Made by a program: the position numbers and the translations under genes
Shown: piece after piece, positions 1 through 9,038 of the stretch
How positions within the stretch are numbered: the first letter of the stretch is position 1
How the letters are laid out: each line of letters starts with the position of its first letter
Assembly: GCA_035294085.1 (NCBI GenBank)
Contig: DATGLP010000011.1
Coordinates: 1 to 48,594, forward strand
Length of the DNA: 48,594 nt
Direction of reading: 5' to 3'
Source of the DNA: Acidimicrobiales bacterium
GTDB lineage: Bacteria > Actinomycetota > Acidimicrobiia > Acidimicrobiales > Bog-793
The notes under the pieces: model-generated
The model's input: only the letters and a program-made list of their open reading frames with translations
The model's database searches: none
Told to the model about the DNA's origin: nothing

Positions 1-182
1 TGCTCGGGGTGCCCACCGCCTACCTCGCCCACGACAAGCCCGACGCCATCCTCGCCCGCCTCGGCCTCGACGGCCCCGGCATCGCTCGTGCCGCCCTCGA
101 GGCCCTCGAGCGCCTCGGCACCGGGCGCGGCGCGGGCGCGCTCGGCGCGGCGCTCGCGGCGCGCCCGATGGTGGCGAGATGA
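1..182 (+). CDS. dxs: 1-deoxy-D-xylulose-5-phosphate synthase, C-terminal end (partial)
   Basis: Only the last 59 codons are present; the gene begins outside the window. The frame reads LGVPTAYLAHDKPDAILA and continues with LGLDGPGIA. This is the usual end of Dxs (LG-P-x-F-x-x-H-G...LA-x-x-GLD-x-x-GI). Dxs condenses pyruvate and glyceraldehyde-3-phosphate in the first step of the MEP pathway, in the cytosol. It stops at TGA 180-182, and the hpnC ATG at 179 overlaps it in an ATGA junction. It is therefore probably the precursor-supplying gene of the hopanoid operon. A dxs copy inside hopanoid clusters is known in other actinobacteria. Identification rests on a short tail only. Confidence 0.75.
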   Translation, partial: LGVPTAYLAHDKPDAILARLGLDGPGIARAALEALERLGTGRGAGALGAALAARPMVAR

Positions 183-1060
183 CGAGCAGCCTCCGGACGC
201 GGCCCGCCCTGACGCGAGACGCGAGCTTCGAGCTGGGCTCGGTGCTCGCCAAGGCCCGAGGCGAGAACTTCCCCGTCGCGTCCCGCCTCCTGCCGGTGAG
301 GGTGCGCCGCCAGCTGCTCGCGATCTACGGCTTCGCACGCTTCGTCGACGACGTCGGCGACCTCGCGCCCGGCGATCGCCTCGCCGCGCTCGAGTGGGCG
401 GAGGCCGAGCTCGACCGGGCGCTCGACGGGCGAGCGACCCACCCCGTCTTCGTCGCGGCCGGCCGCCTCGCTGCCGAGCTCGGCCTCGACCGGCGTCCCT
501 TCGCCGACCTCATCGCCGCGAACCGGCTCGACCAGGAGGTGAAGCGCTACCCGACCTGGGAGGCGCTCGAGCACTACTGCAGCCTGTCCGCCAACCCGGT
601 CGGCCGCCTCGTGCTCGCCGTGTTCGGCCAGCCAAGTGCCGAGGCAGCCGTGCTCTCTGACCGGATCTGCACCGCCTTGCAGGTCGTCGAGCACCTGCAG
701 GACGTCCGCGAGGACTTCGCGGCCGGCCGCGTCTACCTGCCCGCGGAGGACCTCGCCCGATTCGGGGTGGAGGAGGCCGACCTCGCCGCAGCCGCGGCGA
801 GCCCGCGCCTGCGGCGCGCCGTTGCGTTCGAGGCCGGGCGCGCGCGCCGCCTCCTCGTGGCTGGCGCGCCGCTCATCGGCCTCGTGCCAGGCGCCGGGCG
901 CGTCGCGATCGCCGGCTTCGTCGGCGGCGGGCTCGCCCAGCTCGACGCGCTCGAGGCCGCCGCCTACGACGTCCTCGCGCGGCCGGTGAAGGCGCGGCGG
1001 GCAGCCGTCGCGCGCTGGACCGTGCGGGTCGCCCTCGGCAGGGGAGCCGGCTCGAGATGA
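179..1060 (+). CDS. hpnC: HpnC, squalene synthase-like prenyltransferase
   Basis: A 293-residue protein of the trans-isoprenyl diphosphate synthase, squalene/phytoene synthase type. In the known HpnCDE route, HpnC and HpnD turn two farnesyl diphosphates into hydroxysqualene through presqualene diphosphate, and HpnE reduces this to squalene. The two aspartate-rich motifs are visible: DDVGD at residues 57-61, and D-V-R-E-D at 175-179 followed by GRVYLPAEDL. Family knowledge assigns HpnC to the presqualene diphosphate to hydroxysqualene step. It overlaps dxs by 4 bases and hpnD by 4 bases, so translation is probably coupled. The two synthase genes in tandem, plus hpnE, support this assignment over phytoene synthase. 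Confidence 0.9.
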   Translation: MTSSLRTRPALTRDASFELGSVLAKARGENFPVASRLLPVRVRRQLLAIYGFARFVDDVGDLAPGDRLAALEWAEAELDRALDGRATHPVFVAAGRLAAELGLDRRPFADLIAANRLDQEVKRYPTWEALEHYCSLSANPVGRLVLAVFGQPSAEAAVLSDRICTALQVVEHLQDVREDFAAGRVYLPAEDLARFGVEEADLAAAAASPRLRRAVAFEAGRARRLLVAGAPLIGLVPGAGRVAIAGFVGGGLAQLDALEAAAYDVLARPVKARRAAVARWTVRVALGRGAGSR

Positions 1061-1908
1061 CCGACCTCGCCCTCGCCTACGAGCGCTGCGAGCTCATCAC
1101 GCGCACCGAGGCGCGCAACTTCGCCTACGGGATCCGGCTGCTTCCCGCGCCCAAGCGCAGGGCCATGTCGGCGCTGTACGCCTTCGCGCGGCGCGTCGAC
1201 GACATCGGTGACGGGGCGGCCCCGGTCGCCGACAAGCTCGCCGCGCTCGCCCGGGTGCGCGGCGACCTGGCGGCGCTGGCCGCGGGGGTGCCGCCGGCTG
1301 GCGACGACGTCCTCGTCGCGCTGGCAGACGCCGCCCAGCGCTACCCCATCCCGCTCTCGGCCCTCGGCGAGCTCGTCACCGGCTGCGAGATGGACTGCCG
1401 GCTGCAGCGCTACGAGACCTTCGACGACCTCCTCGTCTACTGCCGGTGCGTGGCGGGTTCCATCGGGCGCCTCTCCCTCGCCGTGTTCGGCTCCTCGGAT
1501 CCCGAGGCGCCGCGTCTCGCCGACACGCTCGGTGCGGCGCTGCAGCTCACGAACATCCTGCGCGACGTCGTGGAGGACCGCGAGCTGATGGGGCGGGTCT
1601 ACCTCCCGGCCGAGGACCTCGACCGCTTCGGCTGCGCCCCGGACGCGAGCGGCCCGCCGGCGGCGCTCGTCGACCTGATCCGGTTCGAGGCGAGCCGGGC
1701 CCGGTCCCGCTACGAGGAGGGGCTCGGGCTCCTCGACCTGCTCGACCGGCGCTCTCGGGCCTGCGTCGCGGCGATGGCCGGCATCTACCGCCGGCTCCTC
1801 GAGCGCATCGAGTCCGACCCGCTCGCCGTCGTCGACCGCCGCGTCTCGCTGCCGACCTGGGAGAAGGCGTGGGTGGCGGCACGCAGCCTCGCTGGGGTCG
1901 GCGCGTGA
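1057..1908 (+). CDS. hpnD: HpnD, presqualene diphosphate synthase
   Basis: A 283-residue squalene/phytoene synthase family protein, the second of the tandem pair. The first Asp-rich motif is DDIGD at residues 48-52. The second is D-V-V-E-D at 170-174, followed by GRVYLPAEDL. Family knowledge makes HpnD the enzyme that condenses two farnesyl diphosphates into presqualene diphosphate. The ATG at 1057 overlaps the hpnC stop (ATGA), and its own TGA overlaps the GTG of hpnE (GTGA). Which paralogue performs which half-reaction is taken from gene order and the closer resemblance to HpnD. It is not proven by residues alone. Confidence 0.9.
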   Translation: MTDLALAYERCELITRTEARNFAYGIRLLPAPKRRAMSALYAFARRVDDIGDGAAPVADKLAALARVRGDLAALAAGVPPAGDDVLVALADAAQRYPIPLSALGELVTGCEMDCRLQRYETFDDLLVYCRCVAGSIGRLSLAVFGSSDPEAPRLADTLGAALQLTNILRDVVEDRELMGRVYLPAEDLDRFGCAPDASGPPAALVDLIRFEASRARSRYEEGLGLLDLLDRRSRACVAAMAGIYRRLLERIESDPLAVVDRRVSLPTWEKAWVAARSLAGVGA

Positions 1909-3296
1909 GCCGTCCGGAGGTCGCGGTGGTGGGCGGCGGGCTCGCCGGACTGAGCGCGGCGATCGCGCTCGTCGACGCGGGCGCGAGCGTCGCGCTCTTC
2001 GAGGCGCGCCCCCGCCTCGGCGGCGCGACCTGGTCCTTCGAGCGCAACGGGCTCATGTTCGACAACGGCCAGCACGTCCACCTCCGGTGCTGCAGCGCCT
2101 ACCGCCGGTTTCTCGAGCGACTCGGGACCGCGCACCTGGCGCCGCTCGACCGCCTCGAGCTGCCGGTCGTCGCCCCGGGGCGGGGCGGCGGCGGACCGGC
2201 GACGGCGTGGATTCGGCGCTCGCGCCTGCCCGCTCCGCTCCACCTCCTGCCCTCGCTCCTCGCCTACCGCCACCTCCCCTTCCCGGCGCGGCTCGCGGCG
2301 CTGCGCGCGCTCGGCGCGCTCCGCCGGGTGCACCTTCGCGACCCGCTCCTCGACGCCGAGACCTTCGCCTCCTTCCTCGCCCGCCACGGCCAGCGCCCCC
2401 GTGCCGTCGAGGCGCTGTTCGACCTCGTGACGCTGCCGACGACGAACCTCCACGCCGGGGAGGTCTCCCTCGCCCTCGCGGCGAAGGTCTTCAAGACCGG
2501 GCTGCTCGAGGAGGCGGACGCGGCCGACCTCGGGTGGGCGCGCGTCCCGCTTTCGGCGCTGCACGCGCAGCCCGCCGCGGCGCTCCTCGAGCGAGCCGGC
2601 GCCCGCGTGCGCCGGCGGGCGAAGGTCGCCGCCTTGGACTGGCGACCCGGCGAGCGAGCCGTCGACGGGGTCGTCGTCGACGGCGAGCGATGCCGCGCCG
2701 ACGCGGTCATCCTCGCCGTCCCCCACGACGCCGCCGCGAGGCTGCTCGGCCCCCTCGTCGGCGCGCGGGGTGCCGACCCCGCACAGCTCGGCGCCTCGCC
2801 GATCCTCGACGTCCACCTCGTCTACGGGCGGCGGGTGACGCACCACCGCGTCGCGGCCGGCGTGGACAGCCCGGTGCAGTTCGTCTTCGATCGCAGCGAG
2901 GCCGCGGGCCTCCCGCCCGGCGAGGGCCAGTGCCTCGCCGTGTCGGTCTCGGGGGCCGCCCGGGAGGTCGGCGAGCGGCCGGAGCGCCTGATCGAGCGCT
3001 ACCGTGGCGCCCTCGAGGAGCTCTTCCCGCTCGCGCGGGGCGCCCCGCTGCTCGACGCCGTGGTGAGCCGCGAGCGAGCCGCGACCTTCGCCGGCGTGCC
3101 GGGGAGCGCGCGCCTGCGCTGGCCGACGACGACGCCGGCCTCGAACCTGTTCCTCGCCGGGGCGTGGACCGACACCGGCTGGCCGGCGACGATGGAGGGC
3201 GCGGTGCGCAGCGGGACCGCTGCTGCGGCCGCGGCGCTCGCCGTCCTCGGCCGTACCCGGGCGCTCCCGGCTCGAGCCGAGGGGGTGGTGGCGTGA
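1905..3296 (+). CDS. hpnE: HpnE, FAD-dependent hydroxysqualene dehydroxylase
   Basis: A 463-residue flavoprotein of the phytoene desaturase/amine oxidase fold. The N-terminal dinucleotide-binding motif V-V-G-G-G-L-A-G is at residues 8-15, followed by the acidic ribose-binding residue in LFEARPRLGG. The C-terminal FAD motif reads NLFLAGAWTDTGWPATMEGA. In the hopanoid route HpnE reduces hydroxysqualene to squalene. The chosen start is GTG 1905, which overlaps the hpnD TGA. An open frame runs further upstream, but that part is only the shadow of hpnD. The 3' end overlaps the polyprenyl synthase start in another GTGA junction. Confidence 0.9.
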   Translation: MSRPEVAVVGGGLAGLSAAIALVDAGASVALFEARPRLGGATWSFERNGLMFDNGQHVHLRCCSAYRRFLERLGTAHLAPLDRLELPVVAPGRGGGGPATAWIRRSRLPAPLHLLPSLLAYRHLPFPARLAALRALGALRRVHLRDPLLDAETFASFLARHGQRPRAVEALFDLVTLPTTNLHAGEVSLALAAKVFKTGLLEEADAADLGWARVPLSALHAQPAAALLERAGARVRRRAKVAALDWRPGERAVDGVVVDGERCRADAVILAVPHDAAARLLGPLVGARGADPAQLGASPILDVHLVYGRRVTHHRVAAGVDSPVQFVFDRSEAAGLPPGEGQCLAVSVSGAAREVGERPERLIERYRGALEELFPLARGAPLLDAVVSRERAATFAGVPGSARLRWPTTTPASNLFLAGAWTDTGWPATMEGAVRSGTAAAAAALAVLGRTRALPARAEGVVA

Positions 3297-4315
3297 TACC
3301 GACGGCGAGCGTGCCGGAGGTGCTGGCTCGGGCGCGCGGCCTCGTCGGCCCCGCGCTGCGGCGGGCCGTCGCGACGCTCTCGCCCGAGCTGCGCCCCCTC
3401 GCCGAGTACCACCTCGGCTGGCGCGACGCGTCGGGCGACGCCGTCGAGAGCGACGGCGGGAAGGGGATCCGGCCGGCGCTCGCCGTCCTGTCCGCCGAGG
3501 CGGTGGGCGCGCCGGGGGAGGTCGGCGTGCCCGGCGCCGTCGCGGTCGAGCTCGTCCACAACTTCTCGCTCATCCACGACGACGTGATCGACGAGGACGC
3601 GGAGCGTCGGCATCGCCCCACGGTGTGGGCGCTCTTCGGCGTCGGGCAGGCGGTGATCGTCGGCGACGCCCTCATCGCGCTCGCCCAGCAGGTCGTGCTC
3701 GGTCCCGACGCGGCGGCCGGCGCCGGGCGCGCCGCGCGCTGCCTCGCCGACGCCACGGCGGCGATGATCGCGGGCCAGGCGCTCGACATGGCCTTCGAGA
3801 CGGTGCCGGCGATCGACGTGGCAGGGTGCCTCGCGATGGAGGCCGGCAAGACCGGCGCCCTCCTCGGCTGCGCCGCCTCCCTCGGCGCGATCCTCGCCGG
3901 CGCGCCCGCCGAGACCGTCTCGGCCCTCGACCGCTACGGCGTCGAGCTCGGCCTCGCCTTCCAGGCGGTCGACGACCTGCTCGGCATCTGGGGCGACCCC
4001 GCCGTGACGGGCAAGCCTGCCTGGAGCGACCTGCGTCAGCGGAAGAAGACCCTCCCGGTCGTGGCGGCCCTCGCGGCCGGCGGGGCGCGCGCCGAGGAGC
4101 TCGCCGCCCTGCTGGCGAGCGAGCACCTCGAGGAGGCGCAGGTCGCCCGCGCGGCCCAGCTGGTCGAGGCCTGCGGCGGGCGGTCCGCCGCGACCGCCGA
4201 GGCGCGCCGCCGGCTCGACGCCGCCCTCGGCGCGCTCGGGGAGGTCGCCCTCGTCGAGCGGACGCGCGCCGAGCTCACCGAGCTGGCGCGCTTCGTCGTG
4301 GAGCGGGAGTTCTGA
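3293..4315 (+). CDS. Polyprenyl (farnesyl/geranylgeranyl-type) diphosphate synthase
   Basis: A 340-residue trans-polyprenyl synthase. The first aspartate-rich motif is DDVID at residues 96-100, preceded by VHNFSLIH. The second, D-D-L-L-G-I-W-G-D, starts at residue 227. A GKGIRPAL motif at the isopentenyl diphosphate site lies upstream. Between hpnE and the cyclase gene, its likely job is to make the farnesyl diphosphate that HpnD/HpnC consume. Chain length cannot be fixed from sequence alone, so a geranylgeranyl product remains possible. It starts at GTG 3293, inside the hpnE stop, and ends in a TGATG junction with the cyclase. Confidence 0.88.
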   Translation: MIPTASVPEVLARARGLVGPALRRAVATLSPELRPLAEYHLGWRDASGDAVESDGGKGIRPALAVLSAEAVGAPGEVGVPGAVAVELVHNFSLIHDDVIDEDAERRHRPTVWALFGVGQAVIVGDALIALAQQVVLGPDAAAGAGRAARCLADATAAMIAGQALDMAFETVPAIDVAGCLAMEAGKTGALLGCAASLGAILAGAPAETVSALDRYGVELGLAFQAVDDLLGIWGDPAVTGKPAWSDLRQRKKTLPVVAALAAGGARAEELAALLASEHLEEAQVARAAQLVEACGGRSAATAEARRRLDAALGALGEVALVERTRAELTELARFVVEREF

Positions 4316-6300
4316 TGCGCGCGGCCCGGTCGTCCGCCGAGACCCCCCTCGACGCCGCCGCGCTCGCCGACGCGACGCGACGCGCGCGCGAGCACCTCCT
4401 CTCGCTCCAGTCGGCGCAGGGCTGGTGGAAGGGCGAGCTCGAGACGAACGTCACGATGGACGCTGAGGACCTCCTGCTGCGCGAGTTCCTCGGCGTGCGC
4501 AGCGACGACGACACGGCGGCCGCCGCGCGCTGGATCCGCTCGCACCAGCGCGAGGACGGGACCTGGGCGACCTTCTACGGGGGGCCGGGCGACCTGTCGA
4601 CGACGGTCGAGGCGTACGTGGCGCTGCGGCTGGCAGGCGACGATCCCGGCGCTGCCCACATGGCGAGGGCCGCAGCCTTCGTGCGCGAGCGCGGGGGGCT
4701 CGAGGCGAGCCGCGTGTTCACCCGCCTGTGGCTCGCCCTGTTCGGGTGGTACCCGTGGGAGGAGCTCCCCGCGATCCCTCCCGAGGTGGTGCTCCTGCCG
4801 AGCTGGTTCCCCTTCTCGATCTACGAGTTCGGCTGCTGGGCCCGCCAGACGGTCGTCGCCCTCACGATCGTCGCCGCCTACCGGCCGGTGCGGGCAGCGC
4901 CCTTCGCCCTCGACGAGCTGCGCACGAACCGGCGCCCGCCCGCGGCGCGGCCCGGACTGCGCACCTGGAAGGAGCGGTTCGTGCTCCTGGACCGCCTGCT
5001 GCACGGCTACGAGCACCTCGCTCGGCGCACCCCGCTGCGCCAGACCCTGCGGGCCGCGTCGCTCGCCGCCGCCGAGCGGTGGGTGGTGCGCCGCCAGGAG
5101 GCCGACGGCAGCTGGGGCGGGATCCAGCCGCCGTGGGTGTACTCGATCCTCGCCCTCCACCTGCGGGGCTACCCGCTCGACCACCCGGTGCTCGCGAGGG
5201 CCTTCGAGGGCCTCGAGCGCTTCTTGGTCCGCAAGGACGGGATGCGCTGGCTCGAGGCGTGCCAGTCCCCCGTGTGGGACACCGCGCTCGCCCTCATCGC
5301 CCTCACCGACGCGGGCGTGCCGCCCGAGGACGAGCGACTGGGTCGCGCCGCGTCGTGGCTCCTCGCCGAGGAGGTGCGCCACCGGGGCGACTGGGCCCTC
5401 CGGCGGCCCCACGTGCCGACCGGGGGGTGGGCCTTCGAGTTCGCCAACGACAACTACCCCGACGTCGACGACACCGCCGAGGTCGTCATGGCGCTGCGCC
5501 GGGTGCCCGCGCCCGACCGGGAGGCGACGGAGGCGGCGATCCGCCGAGGCGTCGCGTGGGTCGAGGGGATGGTCTCCGCCGACGGGGCGTGGGGAGCCTT
5601 CGACGCCGACAACGACCTCGAGATCCTCTACGAGCTCCCCTTCTGTGACTTCGGGGCGGTCATCGACCCGCCGAGCGCGGACGTCACCGCGCACGTCGTC
5701 GAGATGCTGGCGGCCGAGCCAGCTGCCGATCCCGAGCTGCTCCGGCGGGGGGTCGACTGGCTGGTCGCCCACCAGGAGGACGACGGCGCCTGGTTCGGCC
5801 GCTGGGGCGTGAACTACGTCTACGGCACCGGCGCGGCGGTGCCGGCCCTCGTGCGCGCCGGGATTCGCCCCGACCACCCGGCCATCCGGCGCGCCGTCGC
5901 GTTCCTCGAGGCCCACCAGAACGAAGACGGCGGCTTCGGCGAGGACATCCGCTCCTACGACGACCCGTCGCTGCGCGCGACGGGCACCTCGACCGCCTCG
6001 CAGACCGCCTGGGCGCTGCTCGCCCTCGTCGCGGCGGGCGAGGCCGGCTCGCCGACCGCCCGTCGTGCAGCCGAGTTCCTCGTCTCGACCCAGCGCGAGG
6101 ACGGAACCTGGGACGAGCCCTTCTACACCGGGACCGGGTTCCCCGGCGACTTCTACCTCAACTACCACCTGTACCGGCTCGTCTTCCCGCTCAGCGCGCT
6201 CGGGCGACTGTGCCGCGCGCTCGGCGTGCCACTGGAGGCCGAGAGGCCAGGGCGGACCTCGGCCGGCGGGTTCGGCCGGCGCGAGGAGGCGGCGTCGTGA
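4315..6300 (+). CDS. shc: Squalene-hopene cyclase
   Basis: A 661-residue class II triterpene cyclase of normal family length. It protonates squalene and folds it to hopene/hopanol at the inner membrane face. The catalytic DXDD motif is DVDD at residues 383-386, followed by T-A-E. Several QW-type repeats are visible, including QREDGTWATF near the N-terminus, QEADGSWGG, HQNEDGGFGE and TQREDGTWDE near the C-terminus. The terminal G-F-P-G-D-F-Y-L-N-Y-H-L-Y-R block is typical of the family. The ATG at 4315 shares its A with the preceding TGA. This is the defining enzyme of the operon. Also called hpnF. Confidence 0.97.
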   Translation: MRAARSSAETPLDAAALADATRRAREHLLSLQSAQGWWKGELETNVTMDAEDLLLREFLGVRSDDDTAAAARWIRSHQREDGTWATFYGGPGDLSTTVEAYVALRLAGDDPGAAHMARAAAFVRERGGLEASRVFTRLWLALFGWYPWEELPAIPPEVVLLPSWFPFSIYEFGCWARQTVVALTIVAAYRPVRAAPFALDELRTNRRPPAARPGLRTWKERFVLLDRLLHGYEHLARRTPLRQTLRAASLAAAERWVVRRQEADGSWGGIQPPWVYSILALHLRGYPLDHPVLARAFEGLERFLVRKDGMRWLEACQSPVWDTALALIALTDAGVPPEDERLGRAASWLLAEEVRHRGDWALRRPHVPTGGWAFEFANDNYPDVDDTAEVVMALRRVPAPDREATEAAIRRGVAWVEGMVSADGAWGAFDADNDLEILYELPFCDFGAVIDPPSADVTAHVVEMLAAEPAADPELLRRGVDWLVAHQEDDGAWFGRWGVNYVYGTGAAVPALVRAGIRPDHPAIRRAVAFLEAHQNEDGGFGEDIRSYDDPSLRATGTSTASQTAWALLALVAAGEAGSPTARRAAEFLVSTQREDGTWDEPFYTGTGFPGDFYLNYHLYRLVFPLSALGRLCRALGVPLEAERPGRTSAGGFGRREEAAS

Positions 6301-6917
6301 GCCGTCCCCTCTTCCTCACCCCCCTGCGCCTCGAGGCGCGCGCCGTGCGGCGGGGCGCTCCGGAGGCCGAGATCGTCCAGATCGGCATGGGCCCGGTGCG
6401 CGCCACTGCGGCCCGGGCTCGCGTCACCGCTGCGCACGAGGCCGGCCGGCCCATCCTGCTCCTCGGCTTCGGCGGCGCACTCGCGAGCTCGCTCGCGCCG
6501 GGCGACCTCGTGGTCGCGACCTCGCTCGGCTCGATCGACACGGACGAGCGCGTCGAGCTGCCCGCCGGCGAGGAGGCGGCCGCGACGCTCGAGGCGGCCG
6601 GCATCTCCGCGCGCCTCGCCCCGATCGTGTCCTCCGCCGTGCTCGTGCGCGGCCTCGAGGCTCGGCAGCGGGCGGCGGCGAGCGGTGCGGCGGTGGTCGA
6701 CATGGAGTCGCTGTGGTGCGCGCCGCTGGTGAGGCGGCATCGCTTCGCTGTCGTGCGCGCGGTCGTGGACGTGCCCGGTGCCGAGGTGCGCTCGCTCGCC
6801 ACGCCCGCTGCCGCGTGGAGGGCGTACCGCTCGCTCGCGAGAGCGGCGCGCGCGCTCGCCGAGTGGTCCCCGAGTACCGTCGACGAGCGTCGGCTCCAGG
6901 AGGTCGGTGATACCTGA
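6297..6917 (+). CDS. hpnG: HpnG, hopanoid-associated nucleoside phosphorylase
   Basis: A 206-residue protein of the nucleoside phosphorylase/MTA-SAH nucleosidase fold. The glycine-rich LLLGFGGAL segment and VVDMESLW (the M-E-S of nucleoside phosphorylases) are present. In hopanoid pathways HpnG removes adenine from adenosylhopane to give ribosylhopane. It therefore acts after HpnH even though it lies upstream of it. GTG 6297 overlaps the cyclase TGA, and its TGA overlaps the hpnH ATG (TGATG). The short length is normal for HpnG. Confidence 0.9.
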   Translation: MSRPLFLTPLRLEARAVRRGAPEAEIVQIGMGPVRATAARARVTAAHEAGRPILLLGFGGALASSLAPGDLVVATSLGSIDTDERVELPAGEEAAATLEAAGISARLAPIVSSAVLVRGLEARQRAAASGAAVVDMESLWCAPLVRRHRFAVVRAVVDVPGAEVRSLATPAAAWRAYRSLARAARALAEWSPSTVDERRLQEVGDT

Positions 6918-7924
6918 TGGGCATCCCACTACGCCAGAACCTGCGCATGGCCGCCTACCTCATGAAGCAGCGGCTGCGTGGCATCGAGAAGTACCCGCTC
7001 ATCGTCGAGCTCGAGCCGCTGTTCGTGTGCAACCTCGCCTGTCCCGGGTGCGGGAAGATTCAGTACCCGACGGAGGTCCTCCGCCGCCGGCTCACGCCCG
7101 AGGAGGCCTTCGCCGCGATCGAGGAGAGCGGCGCGCCGATGGTCTCCGTCGCGGGAGGCGAGCCCCTCCTGCACCCGCAGATCGAGGAGATCGTCTCCGG
7201 CCTGATCGCCCGCAAGCGCTTCGTGTACCTGTGCACGAATGCCGTCCTGCTGCGCCGCAAGCTGGACAGGTTCCGGCCGTCGCCGTACTTCTCGTGGGTC
7301 GTGCACCTCGACGGCCTGAAGGAGCGCCACGACCAGGCGGTGGACCGACCGGGGGTGTTCGAGGAAGCCGTGGCGGCGATCCGCGAGGCGAAGGCCCGCG
7401 GCTTCCGGGTCACGACGAACTCGACGTTCTTCTCCACAGACTCGCCGAAGACCGTGCGGGAGGTGCTCGACTTCTTGAACGACGAGCTCGAGGTCGACGC
7501 GATGATGATCTCGCCGGCCTACGCCTACGAGAAGGCCCCCGACCAGGAGCACTTCCTCGGAGTGGCCCAGACGCGCCAGCTGTTCAAGGAGGCGTTCGCC
7601 GAGGGCCGGCGCAGGAGGTGGCGGCTCAACCACACGCCGCTGTTCCTCGACTTCCTCGAGGGGAAGGTCGACTACGAGTGCACGCCGTGGGGCATTCCGA
7701 GCTACTCGATCTTCGGCTGGCAGCGCCCTTGCTACCTCATGGCCGACGGCTACGCGAAGACGTACAAGGAGCTCATCGAGACGACCGACTGGGAGAAGTA
7801 CGGACGGGGACGAGACCCGCGCTGCGACAACTGCATGGCGCACTGCGGCTACGAGCCCTCGGCCGTGGCGGCGACCACGAGGTCGCTTCGCGAGTCCCTG
7901 CGCGCCGCCTTCGGGACGCACTAG
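6917..7924 (+). CDS. hpnH: HpnH, radical SAM adenosyl-hopene transferase
   Basis: A 335-residue radical SAM enzyme. The [4Fe-4S] cysteines C38, C42 and C45 lie in F-V-C-N-L-A-C-P-G-C-G-K, followed by the VAGGEPLLHP region. C-terminal cysteines (RCDNCMAHCGYEPSA) form the HpnH-specific tail. HpnH joins the 5'-deoxyadenosyl group to hopene, the first step to extended hopanoids. This is the last gene of the coupled operon, ending at TAG 7922-7924. No aminotransferase or glycosyltransferase for hopanoid head groups follows, so the series here stops at ribosylhopane unless other loci contribute. Confidence 0.95.
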   Translation: MGIPLRQNLRMAAYLMKQRLRGIEKYPLIVELEPLFVCNLACPGCGKIQYPTEVLRRRLTPEEAFAAIEESGAPMVSVAGGEPLLHPQIEEIVSGLIARKRFVYLCTNAVLLRRKLDRFRPSPYFSWVVHLDGLKERHDQAVDRPGVFEEAVAAIREAKARGFRVTTNSTFFSTDSPKTVREVLDFLNDELEVDAMMISPAYAYEKAPDQEHFLGVAQTRQLFKEAFAEGRRRRWRLNHTPLFLDFLEGKVDYECTPWGIPSYSIFGWQRPCYLMADGYAKTYKELIETTDWEKYGRGRDPRCDNCMAHCGYEPSAVAATTRSLRESLRAAFGTH

Positions 7925-7992
7925 CGCCGATCGGCCACCGCAACGAGCGCTTCGGCCGACGATCGCGGCGTGACGCGTAGGCTGGGGCCGCC

Positions 7993-8067
<75 letters not shown>

Positions 8068-8080
8068 GTAAAAACGCAGG

Positions 8081-8997
8081 TCAGCGGCTCGCGAACGGCT
8101 GGTGACGAGCGCTGCGGAGGGTAGATGTCAGCCGTTTGTCAGCGTCTCGGCTGAACAGGCTCGCCGACAGCTGCTCGCCGGCCCGATGCCCCGTGGACAG
8201 GGTCACGTGCTGGTAGATCGCCATGGCGATGCTCGGGCTCGCGTCGCCAGTCAGCTCGCTCACCACCTTCGCCGGGACGGCTGCGGCGAGAATCAGCGAG
8301 CACGCGGTGTGGCGCGTGTCGTGCAGGCGGTTCGGTCGCAGGCCCGCCTCTCGCACGAGCGCCCGGAAGCGGTCGGTGAAGGTATCCGGATGGAGCGGGC
8401 GGCCCAGCCCGTCGGCGAAGACGTAATCCGTACCCTCTCGGCGCCGCCAGCAAGCGATCCTCCGCTTGCTGGCGGCGCCGGGCGCGAAGGAGCGAGACGA
8501 GGTGGGCGTCCAGGGGCCCAGGCGCTGGCTGGTCGCGGTCTTGGGCGTCGTCTCGAGTGTCGCCCCCTTCACCGTGACGCGGGCCCGCGTGACGCCGGGC
8601 TCGCCGGGGTCGAGGTCGATCTAGTCCCAGCACAAGCCCGCCGCCCCGTCCCGGCGCATCGGGCGCGAGAGGAAGAGGGCCCAGGCCGCCCCGAGGGGTC
8701 GCCCCGGACGTAGTCGAGGAAGCGGTGCGCTTCGTCGGGGTTCCATGACGCCGTCGGCGTTTGCGAGCGCCGAGGGGCGGCGACGGCCGCAAGGGGATCG
8801 CGGGCGAGCAGGCCGTTCGCGTCGCCCAGCGCGTGGCCGTCTCGAGCACGACGACGGCGGCCTGCGCGGTGCGAGACGAGACTCCGGCGCAGCCCTTCGC
8901 GCTCGTGACCCGTCCCCCCCTTGTTGGCCACCCGCTCTTGGAGCTGTAGCTGCTGTCGGTGGAGCCGCTGCTCGACGAACTGGATCGGGCTGATCAA
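8081..8997 (-). pseudogene. Tyrosine recombinase (phage-type integrase), degraded
   Basis: Minus-strand remains of an integrase reading toward tRNA-Ala. The C-terminal catalytic part is clear in one frame (8081-8572): RLHDTRHTACSLILAA gives the H-x-x-R box, and AIYQHVT carries the nucleophile tyrosine. Upstream pieces lie in other frames: SWNPDEAHRFLDYV and ALFLSRPMRRDGAAGLCWD, the latter ending at an in-frame TAG before IDLDPG. At least one frameshift and one nonsense codon break the gene. The N-terminal DNA-binding part is missing where the IS3 remnant begins. Position beside the tRNA 3' end fits its former role of integrating the island there. Confidence 0.85.
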
Positions 8998-9038
8998 GCC
9001 GTGAGCACGGTGGGGCGCTACACGTCATCGGCGATCGG

